Shown one piece after another: positions 1-8,182 of a DNA stretch of 37,133 nucleotides. The notes under the pieces were generated by a model. It was not told the DNA's origin, made no database searches, and saw only the letters and a list, made by a program, of their open reading frames with translations. Every line of letters starts with the position of its first letter. Position 1 is the stretch's first letter. Location of the stretch: assembly GCA_030148905.1 (NCBI GenBank), contig JASBSO010000156.1, forward strand, positions 1-37,133, given 5' to 3'. The stretch is from Kordiimonadaceae bacterium. GTDB taxonomy: Bacteria; Pseudomonadota; Alphaproteobacteria; Sphingomonadales; Kordiimonadaceae. The position numbers and the translations under genes were made by a program.

Positions 1-774
1 CAGGCCAGGCTCGGCATAGGCTGCGATATGTTCGATCATGGCATCGGTCGAGCCATCAAACAGCGCATCCTGGTTCCAGACATAGAGGCTGCTCACCCGA
101 ACGCCCTTACCGGAAACCCGCACATTGCTGCGGTCATTGACAAAATCGGTGGCCAGTGTTTTCAGGCGCGCGCGCACATTTTTGCCGGTAAAGCCAACGG
201 TGCCCAGCATGTTGGTGCCCTTAACGCCGTAGCACAGACCATAAATCGCCAGCGGTTCGTTGAACCCGTCCACCAGAATACGCTCGACGTCTTCGAGCGA
301 CAGTTCGTAGCCTTCAACCACGAAAGAGGTCTCCGACCACCACTCGCCCGGGTCACCAGGCGTGCCGCGAAGGCGCTTGATCCGGCCTTTTTTGCGGAAA
401 TCTTCAGCAATTTTTTCAATGACGCCGACATTGTGCAGGTTCAGCCAGAATGCCAGCTGCTCGTCGCGGTTCAACAGCGAAACCTTAACACCTTGCAGAT
501 AGTCTTTGTAAGCGCGGACATACCCAAGCGCCTGACCCTCAAGTGCCTGATAGGCCGCTGCTGACTTGCCGCGTTCCTCAACCGTGATGAATTTCAGGAT
601 ATTGGTCATCGGTGAATGGTCGAGGGCAAAAGTTTGATTGGGGTCATGGACTTCCCAATGTGCCGCATCGAACATGCCTGCGCCGCTGTCCTGCGCGATG
701 GTCGCGGGTGCTACCAGCGCCGAACCGGCTAGAAGAATGGCTGCTACAGCCCCTTTAGCATTCAAATTCATCAT
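1..774 (-). CDS. DUF547 domain-containing protein with signal peptide (3' end beyond window)
   Basis: Reverse strand reads MMNLNAKGAVAAILLAGSALVAPATIAQDSG... then ...LNRDEQLAFWLNLHNVGVIEK...NEPLAIYGLCYGVKG..., a DUF547-like pattern. ORF is open to the window edge, so absent from the ORF track. Confidence 0.75.
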   Translation of the reverse strand, partial: MMNLNAKGAVAAILLAGSALVAPATIAQDSGAGMFDAAHWEVHDPNQTFALDHSPMTNILKFITVEERGKSAAAYQALEGQALGYVRAYKDYLQGVKVSLLNRDEQLAFWLNLHNVGVIEKIAEDFRKKGRIKRLRGTPGDPGEWWSETSFVVEGYELSLEDVERILVDGFNEPLAIYGLCYGVKGTNMLGTVGFTGKNVRARLKTLATDFVNDRSNVRVSGKGVRVSSLYVWNQDALFDGSTDAMIEHIAAYAEPGL

Positions 775-926
775 TGCTCGCCTCCAAACAGTTGGCTTTA
801 ACTCACCAGTGACGCTCCCACGCCAATCTCCAGAGAACCTTATCGGGCGAATGGAAAATGTGGATTAAACTCGCATAAACTAAAGGTGAGGCTACTGTTA
901 TTGAGTGCTAAGTCTCTAATACCGCA

Positions 927-1532
927 TCACTTTTCTTCCGACAGCCGCCACAGGTGACGGATAGACTTTTGCGGGAAATACAGCCGTTTGGCGGGATTGT
1001 GTTGCGCAACGACCAGCATGTCCTGGTCGAAATGAAGAAAAGATTTGATCAAGCCGCGGTGGTCGACCGTTTCGATCAGCACATCGCACGGCGCTGCTAC
1101 CGGCAGGGCGGGATTGACAAAGACCAGATCGCCCTGAGGATAGTGCGGCTCCATGCTGTTGCCGATCACAAAGACCGCAAAACAGTGATCGATCCCCACG
1201 AGAGACGGCGGCCGGTATACCCAGTCCACTGGCCCGTCGTGCATGATCAGTTCTCCGTCGCCGCCCTCTGCCCGCCCAAGAACAGGAACGTCTTTTATCG
1301 GGCGTCGCAGACCGCGGTGTCGGTGGTATGAACGGGTAGGGCAGCATCTATGGTGCCTTGGGTCCGCCAGCACCGCATGTCTGTCCCTGATTTCGCCGTG
1401 TAGACGCATGCGGGCAAAGGCCTTTCGTTCGATGAGGGGTTGCTGCGTCGCGTTGGGGGAAGCCGGGGCGCAGCGGCTGCCCCATCCTTCCGGTGTATAT
1501 GTCTCCTGATGGTCCACCAATCGTCCTGTCAT
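927..1532 (-). CDS. S24 (LexA/UmuD-type) peptidase domain protein; start codon uncertain
   Basis: DVPVLGRAEGGDGEL...FAVFVIGNSMEPHYPQGDLVFVNPALPV...GLIKSFLHF matches the S24 Ser-Lys peptidase fold. No recognisable HTH in the N-terminal part of the ORF. Confidence 0.7.
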   Translation of the reverse strand: MTGRLVDHQETYTPEGWGSRCAPASPNATQQPLIERKAFARMRLHGEIRDRHAVLADPRHHRCCPTRSYHRHRGLRRPIKDVPVLGRAEGGDGELIMHDGPVDWVYRPPSLVGIDHCFAVFVIGNSMEPHYPQGDLVFVNPALPVAAPCDVLIETVDHRGLIKSFLHFDQDMLVVAQHNPAKRLYFPQKSIRHLWRLSEEK

Positions 1533-1540
1533 ATTTACAT

Positions 1541-1555
1541 GTTCACTATATGTTC
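1541..1555 (-). promoter_or_regulatory. Candidate alphaproteobacterial LexA/SOS box (GTTC-N7-GTTC)
   Basis: gttcACTATATgttc on + strand. It lies directly downstream of a possible minus-strand promoter (TTGCAA 1584-1579, N17, TAAAAA 1561-1556) and 8 nt upstream of the S24 ORF start. Confidence 0.5.
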
Positions 1556-1604
1556 TTTTTATGCGTGTACTCTACACCTTGCAAGTCTGATGTTTTGTAT
1601 TGGC

Positions 1605-1620
1605 TGGCACGCCTTTTGCT
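1605..1620 (+). promoter_or_regulatory. Sigma-54 (-24/-12) promoter upstream of flgK
   Basis: TGGCACGccttTTGCT matches TGGCACG-N4-TTGCW with GG-N10-GC spacing; next + strand gene is flgK at 1812. Confidence 0.75.
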
Positions 1621-1811
1621 AATCCAGGGGGTGAAGACCGACCATTGTGCCGGGTACCTGGCCAGAGAGTTGCCGCAATCGATGATGAAAATTGCAATGA
1701 TATCAAAAGCGTACCGCCAAGTTTTGGTGGCTTCGGTGATATGCGGCACTGCAAATGGACCATGCCCGCGATCAGTAGAAATGGCCGGGTTATCATCTGG
1801 GGGAGGCAAAA

Positions 1812-3956
1812 ATGTCGCTGAATAGCATTTTGTCGACATCGCTGACGGGGCTGTTCACCAGTCAGGCGGCGATCAATACGACCTCCAACAATATTGCCAA
1901 CGTCAACACCGAAAATTTTGCCCGCTCGCGGGTGGTACAAGAGGTTGCCGTTCTTCAAGGCCAGACCGTTGGGGTGCAGATTGCCGAGGTCCAGCGCGTT
2001 GTTGACACATTTCTTGAGTCGTCATTCCGCACGTCATTATCGAACACGGCCGAATTTTCGGTTCAACGGTCCTTCCATGACCGTCTGCAAGGGCTGCTTG
2101 GGTCGCCAGATTCGGAAAGCAGCCTTGCGCAAAACCTTAACGGTGTCTTCAGTGCGCTGGCGGATGTATCGCTTGCGCCCGCAGAGATACTGCGCCGCAC
2201 CGATGCCTTGTCGGAATTGCAGACCTTTTTGGGGCAAATTGATACCATTCAGGCCTCCATCCAAGGCTTGCGCGGCGACGCCAGTTTCCAGCTGGTTGAA
2301 ACCATCGACGTGGTCAACGAGCAACTGAAGCGTATCGGCGAAATCAACCCGCTTCTCGTTGTGGGCAAAGCCACCGGCTCGGATGTCAGCGGGCTTGAAA
2401 ACCAACTCACCGACGCCTTGAACACTTTGTCGGAAAAACTGGATATTCAGGTTATTACCGGCGAGGGCGGTAGCGTCAGTGTGTTTACCACCTCTGGTGC
2501 GTCGCTCGTTGACAATGGCTTTGTCCAGCTCGATTACGACACGCCCGGCATTGTCACCGGCAGTACAATTTTTCCGCCGATTACGGCGACGCGCGTTGAC
2601 CCCGACACATTGGAGCCAACAGGGGTCACAAGTGATTTGTCAGGGGCTATTCGCTCGGGTGAAATTTTTGGCCTGCTGGAGCTGCGCGACAACGACCTTG
2701 AAGATTTGTCGGTGTCTTTGGGGGAATTGTCCGCCCGCGTGCAGGACGAATTTAACCGTGTGCACAACGCCTTTACGGCGGTGCCCCCGCCCAACAGCTT
2801 GACCGGGGCCACAACACTGGTCGACGGTGCCCACACGCCGAACTTTACCGGCGAAGTGACCTTTGCCGTGGTGAATCAAAACACGACCGTTTTGGGCGAT
2901 AGTGTTACCGTAAATTTCGACACCCAAAGCATCGACGGAGTGGCCAATGCGGCTGCGTTTGCAAACTTCAATAGCCTCTTTGCGGCGGTCAACGCGGCAT
3001 TGACAGGCGGCACCCTGTCGATCGCCAATGGGGTTGTCAGCTTTGATGCCACAGCCGCGACCGACGGTGTGGTTATTCAGGATACACTCAGTAATCCATC
3101 CAGCCGTGCCGGCCGGGGTTTTAGCCATTTCTTTGGGTTGAATGACCTTGTGACCGCAGACGAAAAGGGCATTTTCGAAACCGGTATTGTGGCAACCGAC
3201 GACCACAATTTGAATGCTGGCGGGACGATCGATTTCTTGATCACCGACGGCACCGGGCGGGAACTTGCCAATCAAACCGTTTCCTTCACCGGCACCACAT
3301 TCAATGATCTGATCGCCGATCTGAACAACCCGGTAACGGGGCTGGGCAATTTCTTCAGCTTTACCTTCGATGCCGCCACCGGGTCGATCAATTTCGCGCC
3401 GCTGAACGAGGGGGTTGAATTCAAGGTTCAAAGCGACACCACCCAAATCGGGACAACGGGCCTAAGCGTCAGCCGTGCTTTTGGCTTTGGGGACCAATTC
3501 CGTGTCAACGCCGCGCGCAGTGTCGAAGTGGTGTCGTCAGTCCTCAACAATCCAACGCAACTGGCGCTGGCCGAGTTTAACACCAGCATTTTGCCGGGCA
3601 CCACGGCCACCCTGACCGCAGGCGATCAGCGCGGGGCGCTGGCGTTTCAGGCGCTGGAGACCGAGCTGGTGGGCTTTGCCGAATCGGGCGAGCTGGACGC
3701 AGGCAATGTCACCCTGAGCCAGTTCACCGCACGCTTTTTGGCCAATAGCGGCCAAATCGCCGAACGCGTCAGCGACCTGGAAGCCGATAACCGCGCGCTT
3801 CAGGATGAAATTTTTCAGCGCCAGGCCAGCGTGTCCGGGGTCAATCTGGACGAAGAGCTTGCCAATCTGGTGATTTTCCAAAACGCCTACAGCGCCGCAG
3901 CGCGGGTTTTGTCCAGTGTGCAAGACCTGTTTGATGATCTGCTGGCGGTTGTGTGA
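1812..3956 (+). CDS. flgK: Flagellar hook-associated protein FlgK
   Basis: N-term MSLNSILSTSLTGLFTSQAAINTTSNNIANVNTENFARSRV; C-term ASVSGVNLDEELANLVIFQNAYSAAARVLSSVQDLFDDLL; RBS ggggagg upstream; followed by flgL. Confidence 0.95.
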   Translation: MSLNSILSTSLTGLFTSQAAINTTSNNIANVNTENFARSRVVQEVAVLQGQTVGVQIAEVQRVVDTFLESSFRTSLSNTAEFSVQRSFHDRLQGLLGSPDSESSLAQNLNGVFSALADVSLAPAEILRRTDALSELQTFLGQIDTIQASIQGLRGDASFQLVETIDVVNEQLKRIGEINPLLVVGKATGSDVSGLENQLTDALNTLSEKLDIQVITGEGGSVSVFTTSGASLVDNGFVQLDYDTPGIVTGSTIFPPITATRVDPDTLEPTGVTSDLSGAIRSGEIFGLLELRDNDLEDLSVSLGELSARVQDEFNRVHNAFTAVPPPNSLTGATTLVDGAHTPNFTGEVTFAVVNQNTTVLGDSVTVNFDTQSIDGVANAAAFANFNSLFAAVNAALTGGTLSIANGVVSFDATAATDGVVIQDTLSNPSSRAGRGFSHFFGLNDLVTADEKGIFETGIVATDDHNLNAGGTIDFLITDGTGRELANQTVSFTGTTFNDLIADLNNPVTGLGNFFSFTFDAATGSINFAPLNEGVEFKVQSDTTQIGTTGLSVSRAFGFGDQFRVNAARSVEVVSSVLNNPTQLALAEFNTSILPGTTATLTAGDQRGALAFQALETELVGFAESGELDAGNVTLSQFTARFLANSGQIAERVSDLEADNRALQDEIFQRQASVSGVNLDEELANLVIFQNAYSAAARVLSSVQDLFDDLLAVV

Positions 3957-3966
3957 AGGAGACTGA

Positions 3967-4980
3967 GTGATGGTATCGCGTGTCGCAAGTTTTGGTCAGC
4001 AGGCGCTTTTGCTCTCGGCCACGCTTGAAAACCAGGTGCGCGTGGCAACCGCACAGGAGCAGATTGCCACAGGCCGTCAAACCGATGAATTTCGCGGCCT
4101 TGCAGGACAAACCACGACACTGCTTGGCGCGCAGTCGACCCTGACACGGGTGGAAACCTTCCAGCGCACCATCGACACGATCAACGGGACGATCACCGCC
4201 AATGATGTGCAGGTCGGTGGGATCATCAGCGCCTTTGAAGACATTCAGGACACCCTGCGGCTGGCCATCGCCAATGATCAGGGCGCGGGGATCGAGCAGC
4301 TGTTGGAGACCAACTATCAGTTTATCGTCAATGCGCTGAACACCAATTTCAACGGCGGCTTTTTGTTTGCAGGGGCCAATACTGGCACACAGCCGCTGAG
4401 TTCGGTCACCATCGGGGGCACAAGTTTCGATATCACCACGCTGGACGGTCTGCAAAATGCGATCACCGCCGGGGCGGCCGAGGTGCCACCGCTGACGGCT
4501 GCTGATGTGATTGCGCAGGCCTTTCAAAACTCCGACATTCCGTTCCAGGCACGCGTTGCCGACGGTGTCGATATTGAATTTGGCTTGCTGGCAAACGAGA
4601 TTGGCGAGGCGGGCCTCAATGCCATTCAAAGCGTTATCGGCTATATCCAGGATCCGGCGACCTTGCCGGTTGACCAGTTGGAAGGGCCGTTGAGCGATAC
4701 CGCTCAGGCATTTTTGACCGGCATATTGGCAGACTTTGACGCAGCCATCGATGCCGCGCGGACCCAGCAAACGGCCAATGGTCTCACCGCGCAGCGGCTT
4801 GAGGTTATCGATTCCCAGCACGCCGACAGCGCGGTGTTTCTGGAAACCTTTATCGCCGATATTCAGGATGTCGATATCGCCGAGGCGATTACCCGTCTCA
4901 ACAACGATCAGGTTGCCCTTCAGGCCAGTTTTCAGGCGATCCGCAGCCTCAGCGATCTGTCCTTGCTGGACTTCCTCTAG
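3967..4980 (+). CDS. flgL: Flagellar hook-associated protein FlgL (flagellin family)
   Basis: Flagellin-like N-term (QIATGRQTDEFRGLAGQ) and C-term (DIQDVDIAEAITRLNNDQVALQASFQAIRSLSDLSLLDFL); 10 nt after flgK with RBS aaggaga. Confidence 0.9.
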   Translation: MMVSRVASFGQQALLLSATLENQVRVATAQEQIATGRQTDEFRGLAGQTTTLLGAQSTLTRVETFQRTIDTINGTITANDVQVGGIISAFEDIQDTLRLAIANDQGAGIEQLLETNYQFIVNALNTNFNGGFLFAGANTGTQPLSSVTIGGTSFDITTLDGLQNAITAGAAEVPPLTAADVIAQAFQNSDIPFQARVADGVDIEFGLLANEIGEAGLNAIQSVIGYIQDPATLPVDQLEGPLSDTAQAFLTGILADFDAAIDAARTQQTANGLTAQRLEVIDSQHADSAVFLETFIADIQDVDIAEAITRLNNDQVALQASFQAIRSLSDLSLLDFL

Positions 4981-5077
4981 GGACAGGACCATATGAATGG
5001 GTCTTGGCCCTAAGCTTCTGTCTTTTCGTCGGCTTTAAGCTGGTTTAGTGTGCGCCGCAAGGAGGCCTGCACACAGA

Positions 5078-5605
5078 ATGAGCATTCAAGAAACCGAATT
5101 TCGCAATGGCATGCGCCAGCTTGGCGGTGCTGTGACCATTGTTAGCACGTGCAATGGTTCTGTACGCGCCGGGCTCACGGCAACCGCCGTGACGTCGCTA
5201 TCGGCGAGCCCGCCGCGTCTCTTGGCCTGCATCAACCGTCAAGGGGCGACCTATGAGACCCTGTCGCGCGGACGTACCATGTGTGTCAATGTGCTCAGCA
5301 GCGCCCACAAAGACCTGGCCATGCGTTTTGCCGGGATGGACGAAACGCCGGAGACCGAGCGCTTTGAAGACCGGTTGTGGCATCGCTTGTCCACCGGTGC
5401 CCCAGCCCTGAAGGATGCGCTGGTCAGCTTTGATTGCACGGTGGACAGCGTGTTGGATGTGGGCAGCCACGGCATTGTTATCGGTGAAATTACCGCTGTA
5501 TCCTTCGGCGACGAAGACGGGGCACCGCTTTGTTACCGCGACGGCCAGTGGGCCACGCTTGTACCCTTGACGGACGAGGTTATTCGCCGCGCCGATATGG
5601 CATAG
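5078..5605 (+). CDS. Flavin reductase-like FMN-binding domain protein
   Basis: FRNGMRQLGGAVTIVSTCNG...AGLTATAVTSLSASPPRLLACINR typical of the flavin reductase family; AAGGAGG upstream of ATG 5078. Confidence 0.85.
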   Translation: MSIQETEFRNGMRQLGGAVTIVSTCNGSVRAGLTATAVTSLSASPPRLLACINRQGATYETLSRGRTMCVNVLSSAHKDLAMRFAGMDETPETERFEDRLWHRLSTGAPALKDALVSFDCTVDSVLDVGSHGIVIGEITAVSFGDEDGAPLCYRDGQWATLVPLTDEVIRRADMA

Positions 5606-5690
5606 GGCTTGACTTTAGCCGAATCGAATCGCATAAGACTCGTATAAGCCAGCCTATAGACTGGTGTATTTGCCTGACCACCGGGACCAG

Positions 5691-5729
5691 AAAAGCGGCC
5701 ATTTCGCACCTGCGGAACGCCGCTTTTTT
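5691..5729. terminator. Bidirectional rho-independent terminator between convergent genes
   Basis: aaaagcggc...gccgctttttt; A-run and T-run flank the stem, between CDS ending 5605(+) and 5738(-). Confidence 0.8.
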
Positions 5730-5737
5730 CATGGGGC

Positions 5738-6508
5738 TCAGGCGACAAATTGTTCGCTGAAAATCCGGTCTGCCAGATTGTGGTCATGGTCAAACAGCAA
5801 GGTCAGGGTGATGTCGGTGGCCTGTTCCACCAGCACCTTGCGCACGTCGCGCACCTCGTGCATGTCGGCGACTGCCGACACCGGTCGTTTGACGGGTTCT
5901 TTGACCCGGAAGCAAATCGCCGAATCCTTGGGGATCAGCGCCCCGCGCCAACGCCGCGGCCGAAACGCCGACAAGGGGGTCAGCGCCAGCAGATTTCCGC
6001 TCATCGGGATAATCGGCCCGCCCGCCGACAGGTTATAGGCGGTCGACCCCGCTGGCGTGGCCACCAACACCCCGTCGCCGATGAGTTCCTCCATGCGGAT
6101 TTCGCCGTCGATGCTGATCGAAATTTTGGCGGTTTGCCGGGTTTCGCGCAGCAGGGACACATCATTGATCGCATGGAAGATATGCTGTTTGTCGTCGAAG
6201 GTTGTTGCCGTCATGCGCAGCGGGTTCAAGGTGAAACGCGCGGCTTTGGCGATACGCTCCTGCAGGTGATCCACCTCAAACTGGTTCAAAAGAAACCCGA
6301 CAGTGCCAAGGTTCATCCCGAAAATCGGCACCGGGCGGGCCATGGCGGCATGCAGGGTTTGCAGCATCGTGCCGTCGCCCCCGAGCGCCACCAGAATATT
6401 GGCGTCGTCACGGTCGACAAAGCTATAGCGGGAATGCAGCTTTTCGGCTGCGTCCTGCGCTTCGTCGGTGTCGGCGGCAATCAGCGCCATGGCGGGAACA
6501 GCCGTCAT
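5738..6508 (-). CDS. nadK: NAD kinase
   Basis: ILVALGGDGTMLQTLH, FGMNLGTVGFLLN, LIGDGVLVATPAGSTAYNLSAGGPI motifs. Confidence 0.95.
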   Translation of the reverse strand: MTAVPAMALIAADTDEAQDAAEKLHSRYSFVDRDDANILVALGGDGTMLQTLHAAMARPVPIFGMNLGTVGFLLNQFEVDHLQERIAKAARFTLNPLRMTATTFDDKQHIFHAINDVSLLRETRQTAKISISIDGEIRMEELIGDGVLVATPAGSTAYNLSAGGPIIPMSGNLLALTPLSAFRPRRWRGALIPKDSAICFRVKEPVKRPVSAVADMHEVRDVRKVLVEQATDITLTLLFDHDHNLADRIFSEQFVA

Positions 6509-6509
6509 G

Positions 6510-7553
6510 TCAGCCTCCTGTGTGGCTCATATGACGGCCAACGCCGCCGGTCAGCTGGCCCCCTTCGGCAGCGAAATCATGACGCTCGGGCTTGGCCAGC
6601 ATCGCCCGGTCAAGGAGCGTATCCAGGCTATGCGGCGTTTCTCCGCGCAGGGCAGCGCGCAGATCGATATGGTCATCCTGCCCCAGGCACATATAGATCC
6701 GGCCCGTACAGGTGACCCGCACCCGGTTGCACCCGGCGCAGAAATTTTGCGTCAGCGGTGTAATCAGCCCCAGACGTGTGCCACTTGTCCCAACGTCGTA
6801 ATACCGCGCTGGTCCGCCTGTTTGATGCTGTGACGGGGTCAGTTGAAACTTCGCTTTCAGGTCATCCAGCACAGCCGTCAGCGGCAAAAACTGGGCGTCG
6901 CGGGCTGCGATATCATCCCCCATGGGCATGGTTTCGATCAGGGTCAGGTCCATCCCGCGTCCGCTGCACCAGGCCAGCATGTCTGCGATCTCATCGTCAT
7001 TGACGCCGCGCACCGCCACCATATTGACCTTAACCCGCAGCCCAGCGTCTTGCGCGGCGTCGATGCCGGCCTCGACCTGGCGAACGTCACCCAGCCGGGT
7101 AATGGCGCGAAACCGGTCCGGGTCGCGGCTATCGAGCGAAACATTCACCCGCCGCATGCCTGCGCGCGCCAGATCACCGGCAAAGCGCGGGAGCTGCGTG
7201 CCGTTGGTTGTCAGTGTCAGTTCGTCCAACATGCCGCGCCCCAACTGCGCGCCCAGGGCGTTGATCAGCCATAGAATATCGCGCCGCACCAGAGGTTCAC
7301 CGCCGGTTAGGCGGATCTTGCGCACGCCTCTGTGGATGAAAGCAGTACACACAGCCAACAGCTCTTCCAGCGACAGCACTTCGCGCTTGGGCAGAAAGGT
7401 CATGTCTTCTGCCATGCAATAGGTGCAGCGCAGGTCGCAGCGGTCGGTCACCGACAGGCGCAAATAGGTAATGGTGCGCCCAAATGGGTCTTTCAGAATT
7501 GGTTTGGCTGTATTTTGGTCGAACATAGCGCGCATTGTGGCGGCGCGCGCCAA
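6510..7553 (-). CDS. moaA: GTP 3',8-cyclase MoaA (start may be the internal Met at 7526)
   Basis: Radical SAM motif CDLRCTYCMAE, FCAGCNRVRVTCTGRIYMCLGQ, C-terminal GG (MSHTGG). Confidence 0.95.
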   Translation of the reverse strand: MARAATMRAMFDQNTAKPILKDPFGRTITYLRLSVTDRCDLRCTYCMAEDMTFLPKREVLSLEELLAVCTAFIHRGVRKIRLTGGEPLVRRDILWLINALGAQLGRGMLDELTLTTNGTQLPRFAGDLARAGMRRVNVSLDSRDPDRFRAITRLGDVRQVEAGIDAAQDAGLRVKVNMVAVRGVNDDEIADMLAWCSGRGMDLTLIETMPMGDDIAARDAQFLPLTAVLDDLKAKFQLTPSQHQTGGPARYYDVGTSGTRLGLITPLTQNFCAGCNRVRVTCTGRIYMCLGQDDHIDLRAALRGETPHSLDTLLDRAMLAKPERHDFAAEGGQLTGGVGRHMSHTGG

Positions 7554-7566
7554 GAAAGCAAGCGCG

Positions 7567-7935
7567 TTACACGCTTTCGTCTAAGAGAGCGCCCATAATG
7601 CCTTTTTGGTATTCAGCAATGACACTGAATGCGATGGTGCTAGCGCCGGTGGGCAGCGCGCTGGCGCTGCTGAGGCCAAGCGATGCAAGGTCGCTGATCA
7701 GCTTGTCGGCCAATAAGGAACTGCCCGCCGTCACCGGCGGCGGCCCAGCAGGAATTGGCGCTGACAGCACCCCTGCAAAGGACGACTCGCCCGCGGGCGC
7801 GACCGAGGACGCACTGGCCTCAACCGGTGCAGGCTCGCTCGCTGCAGCGTCTAGAATATTCTGAACAGCGACACCCGCGCGTTCAGTCGCGTCGAGAACG
7901 CTCGACGCGGTCACAGAAAATGTTGTGTCAACCAC
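7567..7935 (-). CDS. Hypothetical Ala/Ser/Pro-rich 122 aa protein (GTG start)
   Basis: Uninterrupted ORF in a gap with no better ORF, 13 nt upstream of moaA; no recognised domain. Confidence 0.45.
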   Translation of the reverse strand: MVDTTFSVTASSVLDATERAGVAVQNILDAAASEPAPVEASASSVAPAGESSFAGVLSAPIPAGPPPVTAGSSLLADKLISDLASLGLSSASALPTGASTIAFSVIAEYQKGIMGALLDESV

Positions 7936-8016
7936 TATTCACCCGTTAATATTGGTTATCACGTTGTATTGTGTCGATACTCAGAACTGAGAGAGTACGC
8001 TTCACTCCTTCGTCCA

Positions 8017-8038
8017 GCACGATTTCACCCAATCGTGC
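8017..8038. repeat. Inverted repeat GCACGATT-N6-AATCGTGC
   Basis: Perfect 8-bp arms read directly. Confidence 0.85.
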
Positions 8039-8049
8039 GACGCTTAATG

Positions 8050-8082
8050 CGCCTGGCCAGACCAAAAGGTCAAAGCCAGGCG
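8050..8082. repeat. Nested hairpin CGCCTGGC-ca-GACC-aaaa-GGTC-aaa-GCCAGGCG
   Basis: 8-bp outer and 4-bp inner perfect stems; no T-run on either strand. Confidence 0.85.
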
Positions 8083-8097
8083 ACTTACTCAGAACAA

Positions 8098-8117
8098 TTC
8101 GTACGAATTCGTACGAA
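8098..8117. promoter_or_regulatory. 20-bp perfect palindrome TTCGTACGAATTCGTACGAA, probable operator
   Basis: Self-complementary over 20 bp; 66 nt upstream of the CDS at 8183. Confidence 0.65.
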
Positions 8118-8182
8118 CACTGCCTTTATAGATTTGGGCAGCGCGAATGAAAAATAACATCCAATAACAGGAGTGTTAGCCG

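Noticed and set aside
3841-4992. 383-aa minus-strand ORF
   Set aside because: Antisense to flgL, which has clear flagellin-type termini.
7969-8157. 62-aa plus-strand ORF in the dyad-rich intergenic region
   Set aside because: Covers the inverted repeats and palindrome; no good ribosome-binding site or domain seen.
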